From positions 1-24,072 of the forward strand of contig JAWKTX010000027.1 of NCBI GenBank assembly GCA_041398825.1: DNA of 24,072 bases, given 5' to 3'. This DNA comes from Planctomycetaceae bacterium. GTDB taxonomy: Bacteria; Planctomycetota; Planctomycetia; Planctomycetales; Planctomycetaceae. Positions 7,060 through 14,490 of this stretch are shown in pieces. The notes under the pieces were generated by a model. That model was not told where the DNA came from, made no database searches, and saw nothing but the letters and a program-made list of their open reading frames with translations. The translations under genes and the position numbers were made by a program. Each line of letters begins with the position of its first letter. The first letter of the stretch is position 1.

Positions 7060-7803
7060 TCACTTTTCGGTTCCGTTCGCCAGAAACATGACCACTGCAG
7101 CCAGGGCTAAAGCTGCTGTTTCAATTCTCAGAATCGTTGAAGGCCAGGAGATGGTGTTGGCCCCTGCATCCAGCAGCTGCTGGATTTCTGAATCTGTGAA
7201 ACCACCTTCAGGCCCAATGAACAAGGTCACATTTTTCGAAGTTGGATCTGATACGCCGACCGTCGGTCGGAGGCCTGCTGACTTAATCTTGTCACCAGGG
7301 TGGGCGACCAGAAGCTGTTGTTGCTGAGACATCGCATTTTCAATTGCCGCAGACAGTTCAACAGGTGAACTGATCGTCATCAGGCGATTCCTTCCGCATT
7401 GTTTACACGCCGCAATGACATTCGCTTTGAGCTTTTCCTGTTTCGAATCGCCCGGATTGACGACGCTTCGTTCGGTTTGTGTGAGTATCAATTGGTGAAC
7501 TCCAAGTTCCGTCAGTTTTTCCACCATCCACTTCAGGCGGTCCCCCTTTGGTGGCGCAGCGGCGACGGTCAATTCAACGCCATCGACGCAGTGGTCGGCG
7601 GTGTGCCGGGCTGTAATCGTGACGTCAGCGTGCTTTCGCGAGGTTGCTTCGATAATCCCCCGGGCCGACTGCCCGCATCCATCAAATATCTCAATTTCAT
7701 CGCCAGCCTTCAGCCGCAGCACGTTGAGAAGGTGGTGAGCTTCGGCATCCGTGATTCGGATGCAGTCCTGTGAAAGAGATTCGGCAAAAACACGATTAGG
7801 CAC
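7060..7803 (-). CDS. rsmE: 16S rRNA (uracil-1498-N3)-methyltransferase RsmE
   Basis: SPOUT-fold enzyme that methylates N3 of U1498 in 16S rRNA using S-adenosylmethionine; cytoplasmic. The reading frame is open up to 7932, but the conserved protein starts at PNRVF, so I choose the GTG at 7803. It has AGGA eight bases upstream and gives 247 residues, the usual size. Motifs: an N-terminal PUA-like part with HHLLNVLRLKAGDEIEIFDG (23-42), then the SPOUT domain with APPKGDRLKWMVEKLTELGV (83-102), ERSVV, AACKQCGRNR (131-140), the knot signature LFIGPEGGFTDSEI (194-207) and ILRIETAALAL (224-234). All hallmarks are present and there is no sign of damage. The DegT aminotransferase gene follows on the same strand. 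Confidence 0.93.
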   Translation of the reverse strand: MPNRVFAESLSQDCIRITDAEAHHLLNVLRLKAGDEIEIFDGCGQSARGIIEATSRKHADVTITARHTADHCVDGVELTVAAAPPKGDRLKWMVEKLTELGVHQLILTQTERSVVNPGDSKQEKLKANVIAACKQCGRNRLMTISSPVELSAAIENAMSQQQQLLVAHPGDKIKSAGLRPTVGVSDPTSKNVTLFIGPEGGFTDSEIQQLLDAGANTISWPSTILRIETAALALAAVVMFLANGTEK

Positions 7804-8119
7804 GTGCGTCTTCCTGAGGATGAAGGATGAATCTGGAGTCCGGATTCTCGGCCCCGGCAGCACAGAGTTGTGAAGTCGGAATGGCCCCGCTATCGTTCCT
7901 GGCTCTTGATTCCTGAAAGGTACTTTCAGCACGCGACTCGTCTGGGGGACGATTTCTGGTGACGCGGTGACGGCCGAAATTTGTTGTTACCCGCGCATTC
8001 ACGCGTTCGTTCCCTCCAGACAGATTGACAGGGGAGAGTCCGCACGAGTGGTGTGCGGCTTTCTTTTCCAGAGTATGAAAACCTCGCCGAACGGCACAAC
8101 TGAAGGCAGGCAATAAAGC
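7804..8119. other. Divergent intergenic region between rsmE and the deacetylase-like gene
   Basis: This 316-base gap should hold promoters for both directions. The frames open across it look like shadows. A TTGACA at 8025-8030 could be a plus-strand -35 box, but no matching -10 box lies 16-18 bases downstream. A hairpin (CCGCAC at 8040-8045 with GTGCGG at 8053-8058) is followed by a pyrimidine-rich tract (CTTTCTTTTCC), so it could act as a leader attenuator or weak terminator upstream of the gene at 8120. Confidence 0.35.
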
Positions 8120-8920
8120 ATGAAGCCAGTCCGAGATCCTGATCCGAATAAAGACTTCAGCACAGATCATTACAGGGAAATGGTCGCCGCGATCGTCAAG
8201 AGCCATAAGACGATCTGTTTTCGCGACGTTCACGCCATGGGCCGCGATATCCTCTCCCTACCGAATTTCGTCATCATGAGGCATGACGTTGAGTTCAGTA
8301 TTCCGGCAGCGTTGCGGATGGCCGAAATCGAAGCCGAACATGGTGTGAGTGCAACCTATTTTCTTTTGCAGACAAGTGACTATAACTGCTTCGAGGAAGA
8401 TGAAGCCGTCCTGATTCGTCGAATCCTTGAGCTTGGTCACGATATTGGGCTCCATTACGACGCTGCACTATTTGAACGTTTGGGGCTTGATCCGGAACGC
8501 ACTGCGAAAGCTCAGCTGGATCTGTTCGAAGCGTTTTTTAACACCAAAATCCATGCCATGAGTTCGCATATGCCGATGCGATCCGGGAAGACATTTTCTC
8601 TTCCCGGTGTGATCGACACCTACGATCCACTGTTTTTGACCGAGATGAAGTATCTGAGCGACAGTACTCAGGCATGGCGGGAGGGCGTCGTCACCGGCGT
8701 TCTCGAAAAATACAATCATATCCACTTGCTGACGCACGAATACATCTGGCACCCGGGCGGATGGGACTGGTCTGCCTTATTGTTTGTTGAAGTTCAGGAC
8801 AAATTTCAAAGGGCCTGGAAGCGAGCCGAAAACTTCATCAACATGTATCGCGAAGGACTTCGAATGCGCCAGACCAAAGATGCTCAGTTCAAACAACGTT
8901 ACATGACCGACAACAAGTAA
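8120..8920 (+). CDS. Polysaccharide deacetylase-like (NodB-related) protein
   Basis: A 266-residue protein. VIMRHDVEFSIPAALRMAEIE (51-71) with H55-D56, followed by HGVSATYFLLQT (74-85), is the pattern of deacetylase-like proteins in glycan gene clusters: a metal-binding Asp after a beta strand, then a helix and an ATYF strand. ELGHDIGLHYD (104-114) with H107 and H112 corresponds to the second histidine motif, and SSHMP (148-152, H150) and LLTHEYIWHPGGWDW later supply further candidate active-site residues. No signal peptide, so it is probably cytoplasmic. The canonical HxxxH spacing is not exact, so activity is uncertain and the substrate unknown. The stop is 18 bases before the start of the M16 protease gene, which suggests co-transcription. 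Confidence 0.65.
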   Translation: MKPVRDPDPNKDFSTDHYREMVAAIVKSHKTICFRDVHAMGRDILSLPNFVIMRHDVEFSIPAALRMAEIEAEHGVSATYFLLQTSDYNCFEEDEAVLIRRILELGHDIGLHYDAALFERLGLDPERTAKAQLDLFEAFFNTKIHAMSSHMPMRSGKTFSLPGVIDTYDPLFLTEMKYLSDSTQAWREGVVTGVLEKYNHIHLLTHEYIWHPGGWDWSALLFVEVQDKFQRAWKRAENFINMYREGLRMRQTKDAQFKQRYMTDNK

Positions 8921-8938
8921 AACCAGGGGCAGACGACG

Positions 8939-11710
8939 ATGACTTTGACAACTTTCCTGAGAACCTGCGCATCGTATCTGGTCGCCGCGCTGTTTGTGAG
9001 TTTCATAATGATCGAAACGTCGGTGGCTCAGCCACAATTCGTGCGCGCGGTGGAAGGAATTGCCGAGTTCAGGCTCGAAAACGGAATGCAGGTTCTCCTG
9101 TTTCCCGATCCTTCCCGTCCGACGGTAACGGTGAACGTCACCATTTTTGTCGGGTCTCGTCATGAAGGCTACGGAGAAGCGGGAATGGCGCATCTTCTTG
9201 AACACATGGTTTTCAAGGGGACACCCACTCATCCTGCAATTCCGGCCGACCTGGCGAAGCGGGGCGCACGGTTTAACGGAACAACCTGGCTCGACCGAAC
9301 CAACTACTACGAAACTCTGAATGCCAGCGACGAAAATCTGGAATTCGCGCTGAAGATGGAAGCAGATCGCATGGTCAACAGCCTGATCAGGGCGGAAGAT
9401 CTGGCCTCCGAAATGACGGTGGTGCGGAACGAATTCGAACGCGGTGAAAACAGTCCCCAGCGTGTTCTTATGCAGCGAATGACTGCAGTGGCATTCGACT
9501 GGCACAACTACGGCAAATCGACGATTGGAAATCGGGCAGACATTGAACGAGTGCCCGTTGAGAATCTGCGTCGCTTCTATCAGCGGTTCTATCAGCCTGA
9601 CAATGCCATGTTGATTATTGCCGGCAAGTTTGACGTACAGAAGGCCATGCAGTTAACACAGCAGTACTTTGGAGCTTTGCCCCGGCCTGATCGTGAGCTC
9701 GACAAGACCTACACAGAAGAACCCGCTCAGGACGGAGAACGTTTGGTCACGGTTCGCCGAGTTGGTGAAGTGCCTATGGCGGGACTGCACTATCATCTGC
9801 CAGCAGGCGGTCACCCCGATTTTGCTGCAGTTGATGTGCTGACTGGAGTCCTTGCAGGTGAACCATCCGGTCGACTGTACGAAAGCCTCGTCAAGCGACG
9901 CATCGCTGCATCCATGTACGGGACAACATTCGCAGCGCACGACCCCGGAAGCCTGATCCTACTGGCGGACGCAGCACAGGGGGTCGATGGAGGAACTGTG
10001 CTACAGGCCCTGATTGATACTGTGGAAGGATTCGCAAACAATCCCATAAAGCCTGAAGAAGTAGAACGCGCTCGACAGGAACTGCTGAAGCAGCGCGAAC
10101 TGCGTTTTAACGATTCCTCCTCCGTCGCCGTTGAGCTGAGTGACTGGGCCGCGCAGGGCGATTGGCGGTTGTACTTCCTGTATCGTGACCGCCTGGAAGC
10201 CGTTACCGCTGATGACGTCCAGCGCGTGGCTGTCGAGTACCTTCAGCGTTCCAACAGAACGGCCGGGCTGTTCGAACCAACGCAGGCCCCTGAACGAACC
10301 GCGATTCCCGAAACGCCGAACCTGCAGGCAATGATTGGCGACTACAAGGGCCGCGAAGAAGTGGCTCAGGGAGAAGATTTCGATGCCAGTCCGGCGGCGA
10401 TTGAAGCCCGCCTTGAGCGGGAGACACTCACATCAGGCATCAAGGTCACTCTGCTTCCGAAAAAGACCCGTGGCAACTCTGTCATCATGCGTCTGACACT
10501 TCGATACGGAAATCTGGAGGCCCTCACGGGCAAAGCGGTGGCCGCTGAATACCTCGGCCAAATGCTGATGCGAGGGACGGAGAATATGACTCGCCAGCAG
10601 ATCAGCGACGAACTGGATAACTATCGAACACGAATGTCCGTCAGCGGATCCCCCGGAAATCTTTCGATCAGCATTCAGACCACGCGAGAGAATCTCGTAC
10701 GTGTCATGGGGATCATGGAAGAGGTGTTGCGGCGGCCGACTTTCCCCGCCGAAGAACTGGAGCTGATTCGTGAAGAGCAGATTTCCGGAATTGGACAACA
10801 GCTCACCGAACCCACTGTAATTGCTTCAAATGCTGTGCAGAAAAAGATCAGCCCCTATTCCGCAGAGGACCCGCGTTTTGTCGCATCCATGCAGGAAGAG
10901 CTGGAGCGAGCCAAAGCAGTGACCGTGGATCAGGTCAGGGATGTCTACAACCAATTGGTCGGCGCCAGCGTCGGAGAATTAACCATTGTTGGTGATTTTG
11001 ACGCCGACAAAGTGCTGCCCGTGGTGGATCGGATCACGAATGGATGGAAATCGAACGTTGCGTTCGAACGTCTCAGTCGAGAGGCCGTCAGTAACGAAAC
11101 GGGTACCTTTGAACAAATCAATACGCCTGACAAGGCGAATGCTGCGTACTTTGCCGCGTTAACGATTCCGATCAGCGACGACCACCCGGACTACCCGGCG
11201 CTGGCCGTCGGAAACTTTATTCTGGGTGCCAACGGTTTGTCATCAAGATTAGGAAACAGGATCCGGCAGAAGGATGGATTGTCATACACCGTGCAGTCGA
11301 ACCTTCAGGCAGCTTCAGGTGATCCTCGGGCAGTCTTCTACATCTTCGCAATCTCCAACCCTGACAATGCTCAGAAAGTACACCTGGCTGTGCAGGAGGA
11401 GCTGGATCGGTTGTTGAAAGATGGGATCACCGCAGAGGAGCTTGAAGATGCCCGGAAAGGTTACCTGCAACAGCAGGAGGTGCGTCGAACCAGTGACCGA
11501 AGCCTGGCTTCGATGCTCGAATCGCTGTCGTTTTACGACCGTGACCTGAGCTTTGTCGGAGATTTCGAATCAAAAGTCGCAGCGTTGACGGTTGAAGATG
11601 TCAACAGTGCACTGAGAAAGCATATTCAGCCACAGCGATTGTACACAGTTTCCGCAGGTGATTTCGCAAAGGGACCTGCAGCCGCAGATGCACCGGCTGC
11701 CGGGAATTAG
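8939..11710 (+). CDS. Secreted two-domain M16 (insulinase/pitrilysin) zinc metalloprotease
   Basis: A 923-residue peptidase. The N-terminus (residues 1-31: a basic start, the hydrophobic run YLVAALFVSFIMI, then SVAQP) looks like a signal peptide with cleavage after an A-x-A-like site, so it should work outside the cytoplasm. The first M16 domain carries the inverted zinc motif HLLEH (85-89) with third ligand E165 in VVRNEFERGEN, at the spacing expected for the family. A second, non-catalytic M16 half covers about 480-910. It contains GNRIRQKDGLSYTVQ, the Arg/Tyr region that closes the clamshell and binds substrate, but no HxxEH. The total length fits bacterial two-domain M16 proteins. A ribosome site (AGGGGCAG) precedes ATG 8939, and the gene follows the deacetylase-like gene closely. 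Role: peptide degradation in the envelope; substrate unknown. Confidence 0.92.
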   Translation: MTLTTFLRTCASYLVAALFVSFIMIETSVAQPQFVRAVEGIAEFRLENGMQVLLFPDPSRPTVTVNVTIFVGSRHEGYGEAGMAHLLEHMVFKGTPTHPAIPADLAKRGARFNGTTWLDRTNYYETLNASDENLEFALKMEADRMVNSLIRAEDLASEMTVVRNEFERGENSPQRVLMQRMTAVAFDWHNYGKSTIGNRADIERVPVENLRRFYQRFYQPDNAMLIIAGKFDVQKAMQLTQQYFGALPRPDRELDKTYTEEPAQDGERLVTVRRVGEVPMAGLHYHLPAGGHPDFAAVDVLTGVLAGEPSGRLYESLVKRRIAASMYGTTFAAHDPGSLILLADAAQGVDGGTVLQALIDTVEGFANNPIKPEEVERARQELLKQRELRFNDSSSVAVELSDWAAQGDWRLYFLYRDRLEAVTADDVQRVAVEYLQRSNRTAGLFEPTQAPERTAIPETPNLQAMIGDYKGREEVAQGEDFDASPAAIEARLERETLTSGIKVTLLPKKTRGNSVIMRLTLRYGNLEALTGKAVAAEYLGQMLMRGTENMTRQQISDELDNYRTRMSVSGSPGNLSISIQTTRENLVRVMGIMEEVLRRPTFPAEELELIREEQISGIGQQLTEPTVIASNAVQKKISPYSAEDPRFVASMQEELERAKAVTVDQVRDVYNQLVGASVGELTIVGDFDADKVLPVVDRITNGWKSNVAFERLSREAVSNETGTFEQINTPDKANAAYFAALTIPISDDHPDYPALAVGNFILGANGLSSRLGNRIRQKDGLSYTVQSNLQAASGDPRAVFYIFAISNPDNAQKVHLAVQEELDRLLKDGITAEELEDARKGYLQQQEVRRTSDRSLASMLESLSFYDRDLSFVGDFESKVAALTVEDVNSALRKHIQPQRLYTVSAGDFAKGPAAADAPAAGN

Positions 11711-11737
11711 CCAGATCATGGCGGTGCAACAGGGGCG

Positions 11738-11774
11738 GAGGTGACCTCGGAATGGAGAATTCTGTGGTCACCTC
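11738..11774 (+). terminator. Hairpin downstream of the M16 gene, possible terminator
   Basis: A perfect nine-base stem (GAGGTGACC at 11738-11746, GGTCACCTC at 11766-11774) with a 19-base loop, starting 28 bases past the protease stop and followed by a T-rich stretch (GTTTCTGTTGT). The T run is interrupted, so termination is likely but not certain. Confidence 0.45.
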
Positions 11775-11880
11775 AGTGCGTTTCTGTTGTGATTGTTGAG
11801 ACTGTGTCAGTCTCGAGGGGTGAAAAATGTGCAGAACGGCCGCCATTTTGACGATCACGCTGGAAAAAGCATCGTCGGTT

Positions 11881-11930
11881 GGCTAACCTGCCGGGCTTGT
11901 TCGACCGAGGATGGACCCGGTTGGCCTTTT
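11881..11930 (+). promoter_or_regulatory. Structured leader upstream of rpsT
   Basis: GGCTAACC (11881-11888) can pair with GGTTGGCC (11919-11926) with one G-U pair, and GGG pairs with CCC inside. TTTT follows, then a palindrome GTCGCGAC (11931-11938). The element lies about 40 bases before the S20 start, where autogenous control of S20 is known to act in other bacteria. It could be an attenuator or a transcript end from further upstream. No strong ribosome site is visible right before the S20 ATG. Confidence 0.35.
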
Positions 11931-11968
11931 GTCGCGACGTAACGTCATTTGAGTTCAGTACTTAGACT

Positions 11969-12241
11969 ATGCCAAACTCCAAGTCAGCAGAGAAATCTCT
12001 TCGCCAAAGTCTCGTTCGACGAGATCGAAATCGTACGCAGCGTTCAGCACTGCGAACCCGCTTGAAGAACTTCCGTTCGTTCCTGGCTGGCAGTCCTTCT
12101 CAGGAAGACGCTGACAAACAGTTTAGCCTGGTTGTGAAAGCTTTGGATCAGGCTGCTGCGAAGGATCTGATTCACAAGAATACAGCCTCACGCACCAAGT
12201 CTCGTCTGGCAGCCCTGAAGAAGAAGACATTCGTGGGCTAA
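11969..12241 (+). CDS. rpsT: 30S ribosomal protein S20
   Basis: A 90-residue, lysine- and arginine-rich, all-helical protein of the small ribosomal subunit, which binds 16S rRNA. It begins MPNSKSAEKSLRQSLVRRDRNR and includes LRTRLKNF and the conserved C-terminal segment IHKNTASRTKSRLAALKKK. The N-terminal SKSAEKR/LRQS helix and the HKNTASRxKSRL signature are diagnostic of S20. The length is normal. It stands alone on the plus strand with its own terminator at 12273-12307, as is common for this gene. No clear Shine-Dalgarno sequence precedes the ATG. Confidence 0.95.
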   Translation: MPNSKSAEKSLRQSLVRRDRNRTQRSALRTRLKNFRSFLAGSPSQEDADKQFSLVVKALDQAAAKDLIHKNTASRTKSRLAALKKKTFVG

Positions 12242-12272
12242 ATGCTCCGTTTCGATGATGATTGAAATTTGT

Positions 12273-12307
12273 GGCTGCGATCATATCAGGTGATCGCAGC
12301 CATTTTT
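12273..12307 (+). terminator. Rho-independent terminator of rpsT
   Basis: A perfect 11-base stem (GGCTGCGATCA at 12273-12283, TGATCGCAGCC at 12291-12301), a seven-base loop and then ATTTTTCTTT. It starts 32 bases after the rpsT stop. This is the clearest terminator in the window. Confidence 0.85.
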
Positions 12308-12337
12308 CTTTGTGAGGCAACGTTCTTTGTGAGGCAA
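12306..12337 (+). repeat. Tandem 15-base repeat duplicating a ribosome site
   Basis: TTCTTTGTGAGGCAA occurs at 12306-12320 and again at 12323-12337, a 17-base period. Each copy carries GTGAGG, a Shine-Dalgarno-like sequence; the second lies just upstream of the ATG at 12340. The first copy overlaps the T tract of the rpsT terminator. Confidence 0.8.
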
Positions 12338-12339
12338 TC

Positions 12340-13467
12340 ATGCAGTTTCAAATCCCCGAAGTGCCTCTTGCTGTCCTGGATCAGATCCCCAGCCCGGCTC
12401 TTGTTGTTTTTCGAGATCGCGTTGTCTCCAATATCGAAAGTATGATTCGAGTGGCGGGCGACCCAGCCCGACTTCGGCCACACTGCAAGACTCATAAGAT
12501 GTCTGCCGTGGTTCGGATGCTGATTGATCGTGGCGTCCATAAGCATAAGGCCGCGACAATTGCGGAAGTCGAGATGCTTTTCGACGCCGGAGCGCGGGAT
12601 GTGTTGCTTGCTTACAATCCGGTGGGGCCGAACATAGGCCGAATCGTAAAGCTTGCAGAAAAGTTTCGGGACCGGACTCTCTCTGTCAATTGTGATGATG
12701 AGGGACCTTTACGTTCGCTCTCTGCGGCATCAGACCAATCAGGCATAACCATCGGTGTCTTTCTTGACCTCAACGTCGGTCAGAATCGTACGGGTGTATC
12801 GCCACTTTCGCAGAAAGCGAAGGACCTGTATGCGTTAATACGTGGTTTGCCGGGCATTCAACCGAGGGGCTTTCATGTTTACGACGGGCACCAGCGAGAT
12901 GCCGATATTGAACAGCGTCGCGCTGCAGTTCAGGAGGTCTGGGGACCAGTCCTTGAACTTCGCTCCCACTGCGAGACCGCTGGGTTTCCGGTCGCGGCGA
13001 TGGTCTGCGGTGGAACACCAACGTTCCCCGTTTATGCCTCGATGACTGATGACGGCATTGAGCTGAGTCCCGGCACATGCGTCTTTCACGATGCCGGATA
13101 TGGCAGCCACTTCCCCGATTTACCGTTCACTCCCGCTGCAGCCGTTCTATCGCGTGTCGTGAGTCGTCCAGCTCCCGATCTCGCTACGCTGGATGTCGGC
13201 AACAAGGCAATTGCCGCTGACCCACCGCGTGGACAGCGTGTCTATCTGCCAGTGGCTCCCGACGCCCAACAAGGCGCACACAACGAGGAACACCTCGTTC
13301 TGCAATCGGACAGTCTCAGTGCAATGCAGCCCGGAGATCACGTCTGGGCCATCCCCGTTCATATCTGTCCGACAAGCGCGTTGTATGATCACGTCGTCGT
13401 GATTGAAGATGGTCAGTTGGTAGACGACTGGCCCGTAACAAGTCGTAATCGAAAACTCACGATCTGA
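12340..13467 (+). CDS. D-threonine aldolase / D-serine dehydratase-like PLP enzyme
   Basis: A 375-residue fold-type III PLP enzyme with an alanine-racemase-like N-terminal barrel. The lysine that should hold the cofactor is K50 in RPHCKTHKM, the RPHxKTHK signature of the D-TA/DSD family. Other family stretches are IGVFLDLNVGQNRTGV, GFHVYDGHQR, VCGGTPTFPVY and ELSPGTCVFHDAGYG. The C-terminal HICPTSALYDH has H341 and C343, which match the metal-binding His-x-Cys of these metal-assisted enzymes. Expected reaction: cleavage of D-3-hydroxy amino acids (aldol or dehydration); the exact substrate cannot be read from sequence. It follows the rpsT terminator and is transcribed in the same direction as the methionine aminopeptidase gene 43 bases later, so the two may form an operon. 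Confidence 0.85.
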   Translation: MQFQIPEVPLAVLDQIPSPALVVFRDRVVSNIESMIRVAGDPARLRPHCKTHKMSAVVRMLIDRGVHKHKAATIAEVEMLFDAGARDVLLAYNPVGPNIGRIVKLAEKFRDRTLSVNCDDEGPLRSLSAASDQSGITIGVFLDLNVGQNRTGVSPLSQKAKDLYALIRGLPGIQPRGFHVYDGHQRDADIEQRRAAVQEVWGPVLELRSHCETAGFPVAAMVCGGTPTFPVYASMTDDGIELSPGTCVFHDAGYGSHFPDLPFTPAAAVLSRVVSRPAPDLATLDVGNKAIAADPPRGQRVYLPVAPDAQQGAHNEEHLVLQSDSLSAMQPGDHVWAIPVHICPTSALYDHVVVIEDGQLVDDWPVTSRNRKLTI

Positions 13468-13510
13468 AACAGGTCGATCGGATCCGCCCTGAATCTGAAG
13501 GAACCAAGTT

Positions 13511-14314
13511 GTGTTGTCGCGAAGAAAGCCAATTCCCCTCTACCTGGAAGAGGAACAGAGAGAAGGGTTGCGCGCAGCCGGGAAGTTCAACGCCCAGTTG
13601 ATGGATTTCCTTCGCCCCCATGTCAAAGTTGGCGTGACAACGGATGAACTCGATCGACTGGCAAACCAATACACCCTGGACCATGGTCATACGCCGGCTT
13701 GCCTCGGCTACCACGGCTACCCTAAGACGATTTGTACGAGTGTCAATGAGGTTGTGTGCCACGGGATTCCAAACGAACGCCCGCTTCGCAGTGGCGATAT
13801 CGTCAATGTGGATGCCACCACGATCGTTAATGGATGGTACGGCGATCAATCCGAAACGTTCCTGATCGATACTGTCAGCCCGGCAACAAAACGGCTCGTG
13901 CAGACAACCTTCGACTCACTCTTCGTCGGAATTCGGGCCTGCACACCCGGCTGTTCCGTTTTGACGATTGGAAAAGTCATCCAGGCGTATGCCCAGAAGG
14001 CAGGCTATTCGGTCGTGCGGGAGTATCAGGGGCACGGCATTGGTCGAGACTTTCATCAGGAACCCGGTATTCCCCATTTCCCCTCACTGACGTCCGGACG
14101 AGACATCCTTCATCCGGGAACATGCTTCACAATTGAGCCAATGCTGAATATCGGCAATTGGAAAACTCGACTCGATAAACGCGACGGCTGGACGGTCAGA
14201 ACGGTGGACGGGTCATTGTCGGCTCAGTTTGAACACACCATCCTGATGACTGAGGATGGGCCGGAAATCCTGACGATGACTGAACACGGACCACAGGAAG
14301 GTCATGTCTTCTAA
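13511..14314 (+). CDS. map: Type I methionine aminopeptidase
   Basis: A 267-residue enzyme that removes the initiator methionine from nascent proteins, using two metal ions in the cytoplasm. The metal ligands are all present: D101 (NVDATT), D112 (GDQSETF), H175 (GHGIGRDFH), E209 (FTIEPM) and E241 (AQFEHT). H84 in VVCHGIPN is the conserved substrate-binding histidine. The start is GTG 13511 with AAGGA eight bases upstream. The short N-terminal extension before the core is usual for some bacteria, and no SH3-binding zinc finger is seen. The gene lies 43 bases after the D-threonine-aldolase-like gene, not in the common ribosomal-protein context, so a second map copy elsewhere in the genome is possible. 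Confidence 0.93.
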   Translation: MLSRRKPIPLYLEEEQREGLRAAGKFNAQLMDFLRPHVKVGVTTDELDRLANQYTLDHGHTPACLGYHGYPKTICTSVNEVVCHGIPNERPLRSGDIVNVDATTIVNGWYGDQSETFLIDTVSPATKRLVQTTFDSLFVGIRACTPGCSVLTIGKVIQAYAQKAGYSVVREYQGHGIGRDFHQEPGIPHFPSLTSGRDILHPGTCFTIEPMLNIGNWKTRLDKRDGWTVRTVDGSLSAQFEHTILMTEDGPEILTMTEHGPQEGHVF

Positions 14315-14490
14315 GCTAACAGCATGTTGACAAACGGGACTGGCTCAAGAGCAGGAGACCTTAAAACACGACGGCTTAAAGTCGTCCTGCGTGCCTGTCC
14401 CGGTTTTTCAACGGACAGCTAAGCCCGGCCTGTACACCGCGTCGCTGCGGTGAAAGGGCTGGCCGAAATCCGCTGAACCAATGACATTGC
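14315..14490. other. Convergent gap between map and the P450 gene, structured
   Basis: This gap holds an interrupted hairpin: AGCCC (14422-14426) with GGGCT (14456-14460), enclosing CACCGC (14435-14440) with GCGGTG (14447-14452). A second potential stem is CTGTCC/GGACAG around 14395-14418, with CGGTTTTTC in its loop. Either could serve as a two-way terminator, but neither has a classic T tract after the stem. Confidence 0.35.

Noticed and set aside
7804..7932. N-terminal extension of RsmE
   Set aside because: RsmE homologues start near PNRVF, and the GTG at 7803 has a proper ribosome site; the upstream residues are unlike the family.
8777..9505. 242-residue minus-strand frame
   Set aside because: It lies antisense to the deacetylase-like and M16 genes, both of which have strong motifs; it is a shadow.
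11891..11912. tRNA-like T-loop (GTTCGA) near 11899
   Set aside because: No acceptor, D or anticodon stems can be formed around it.
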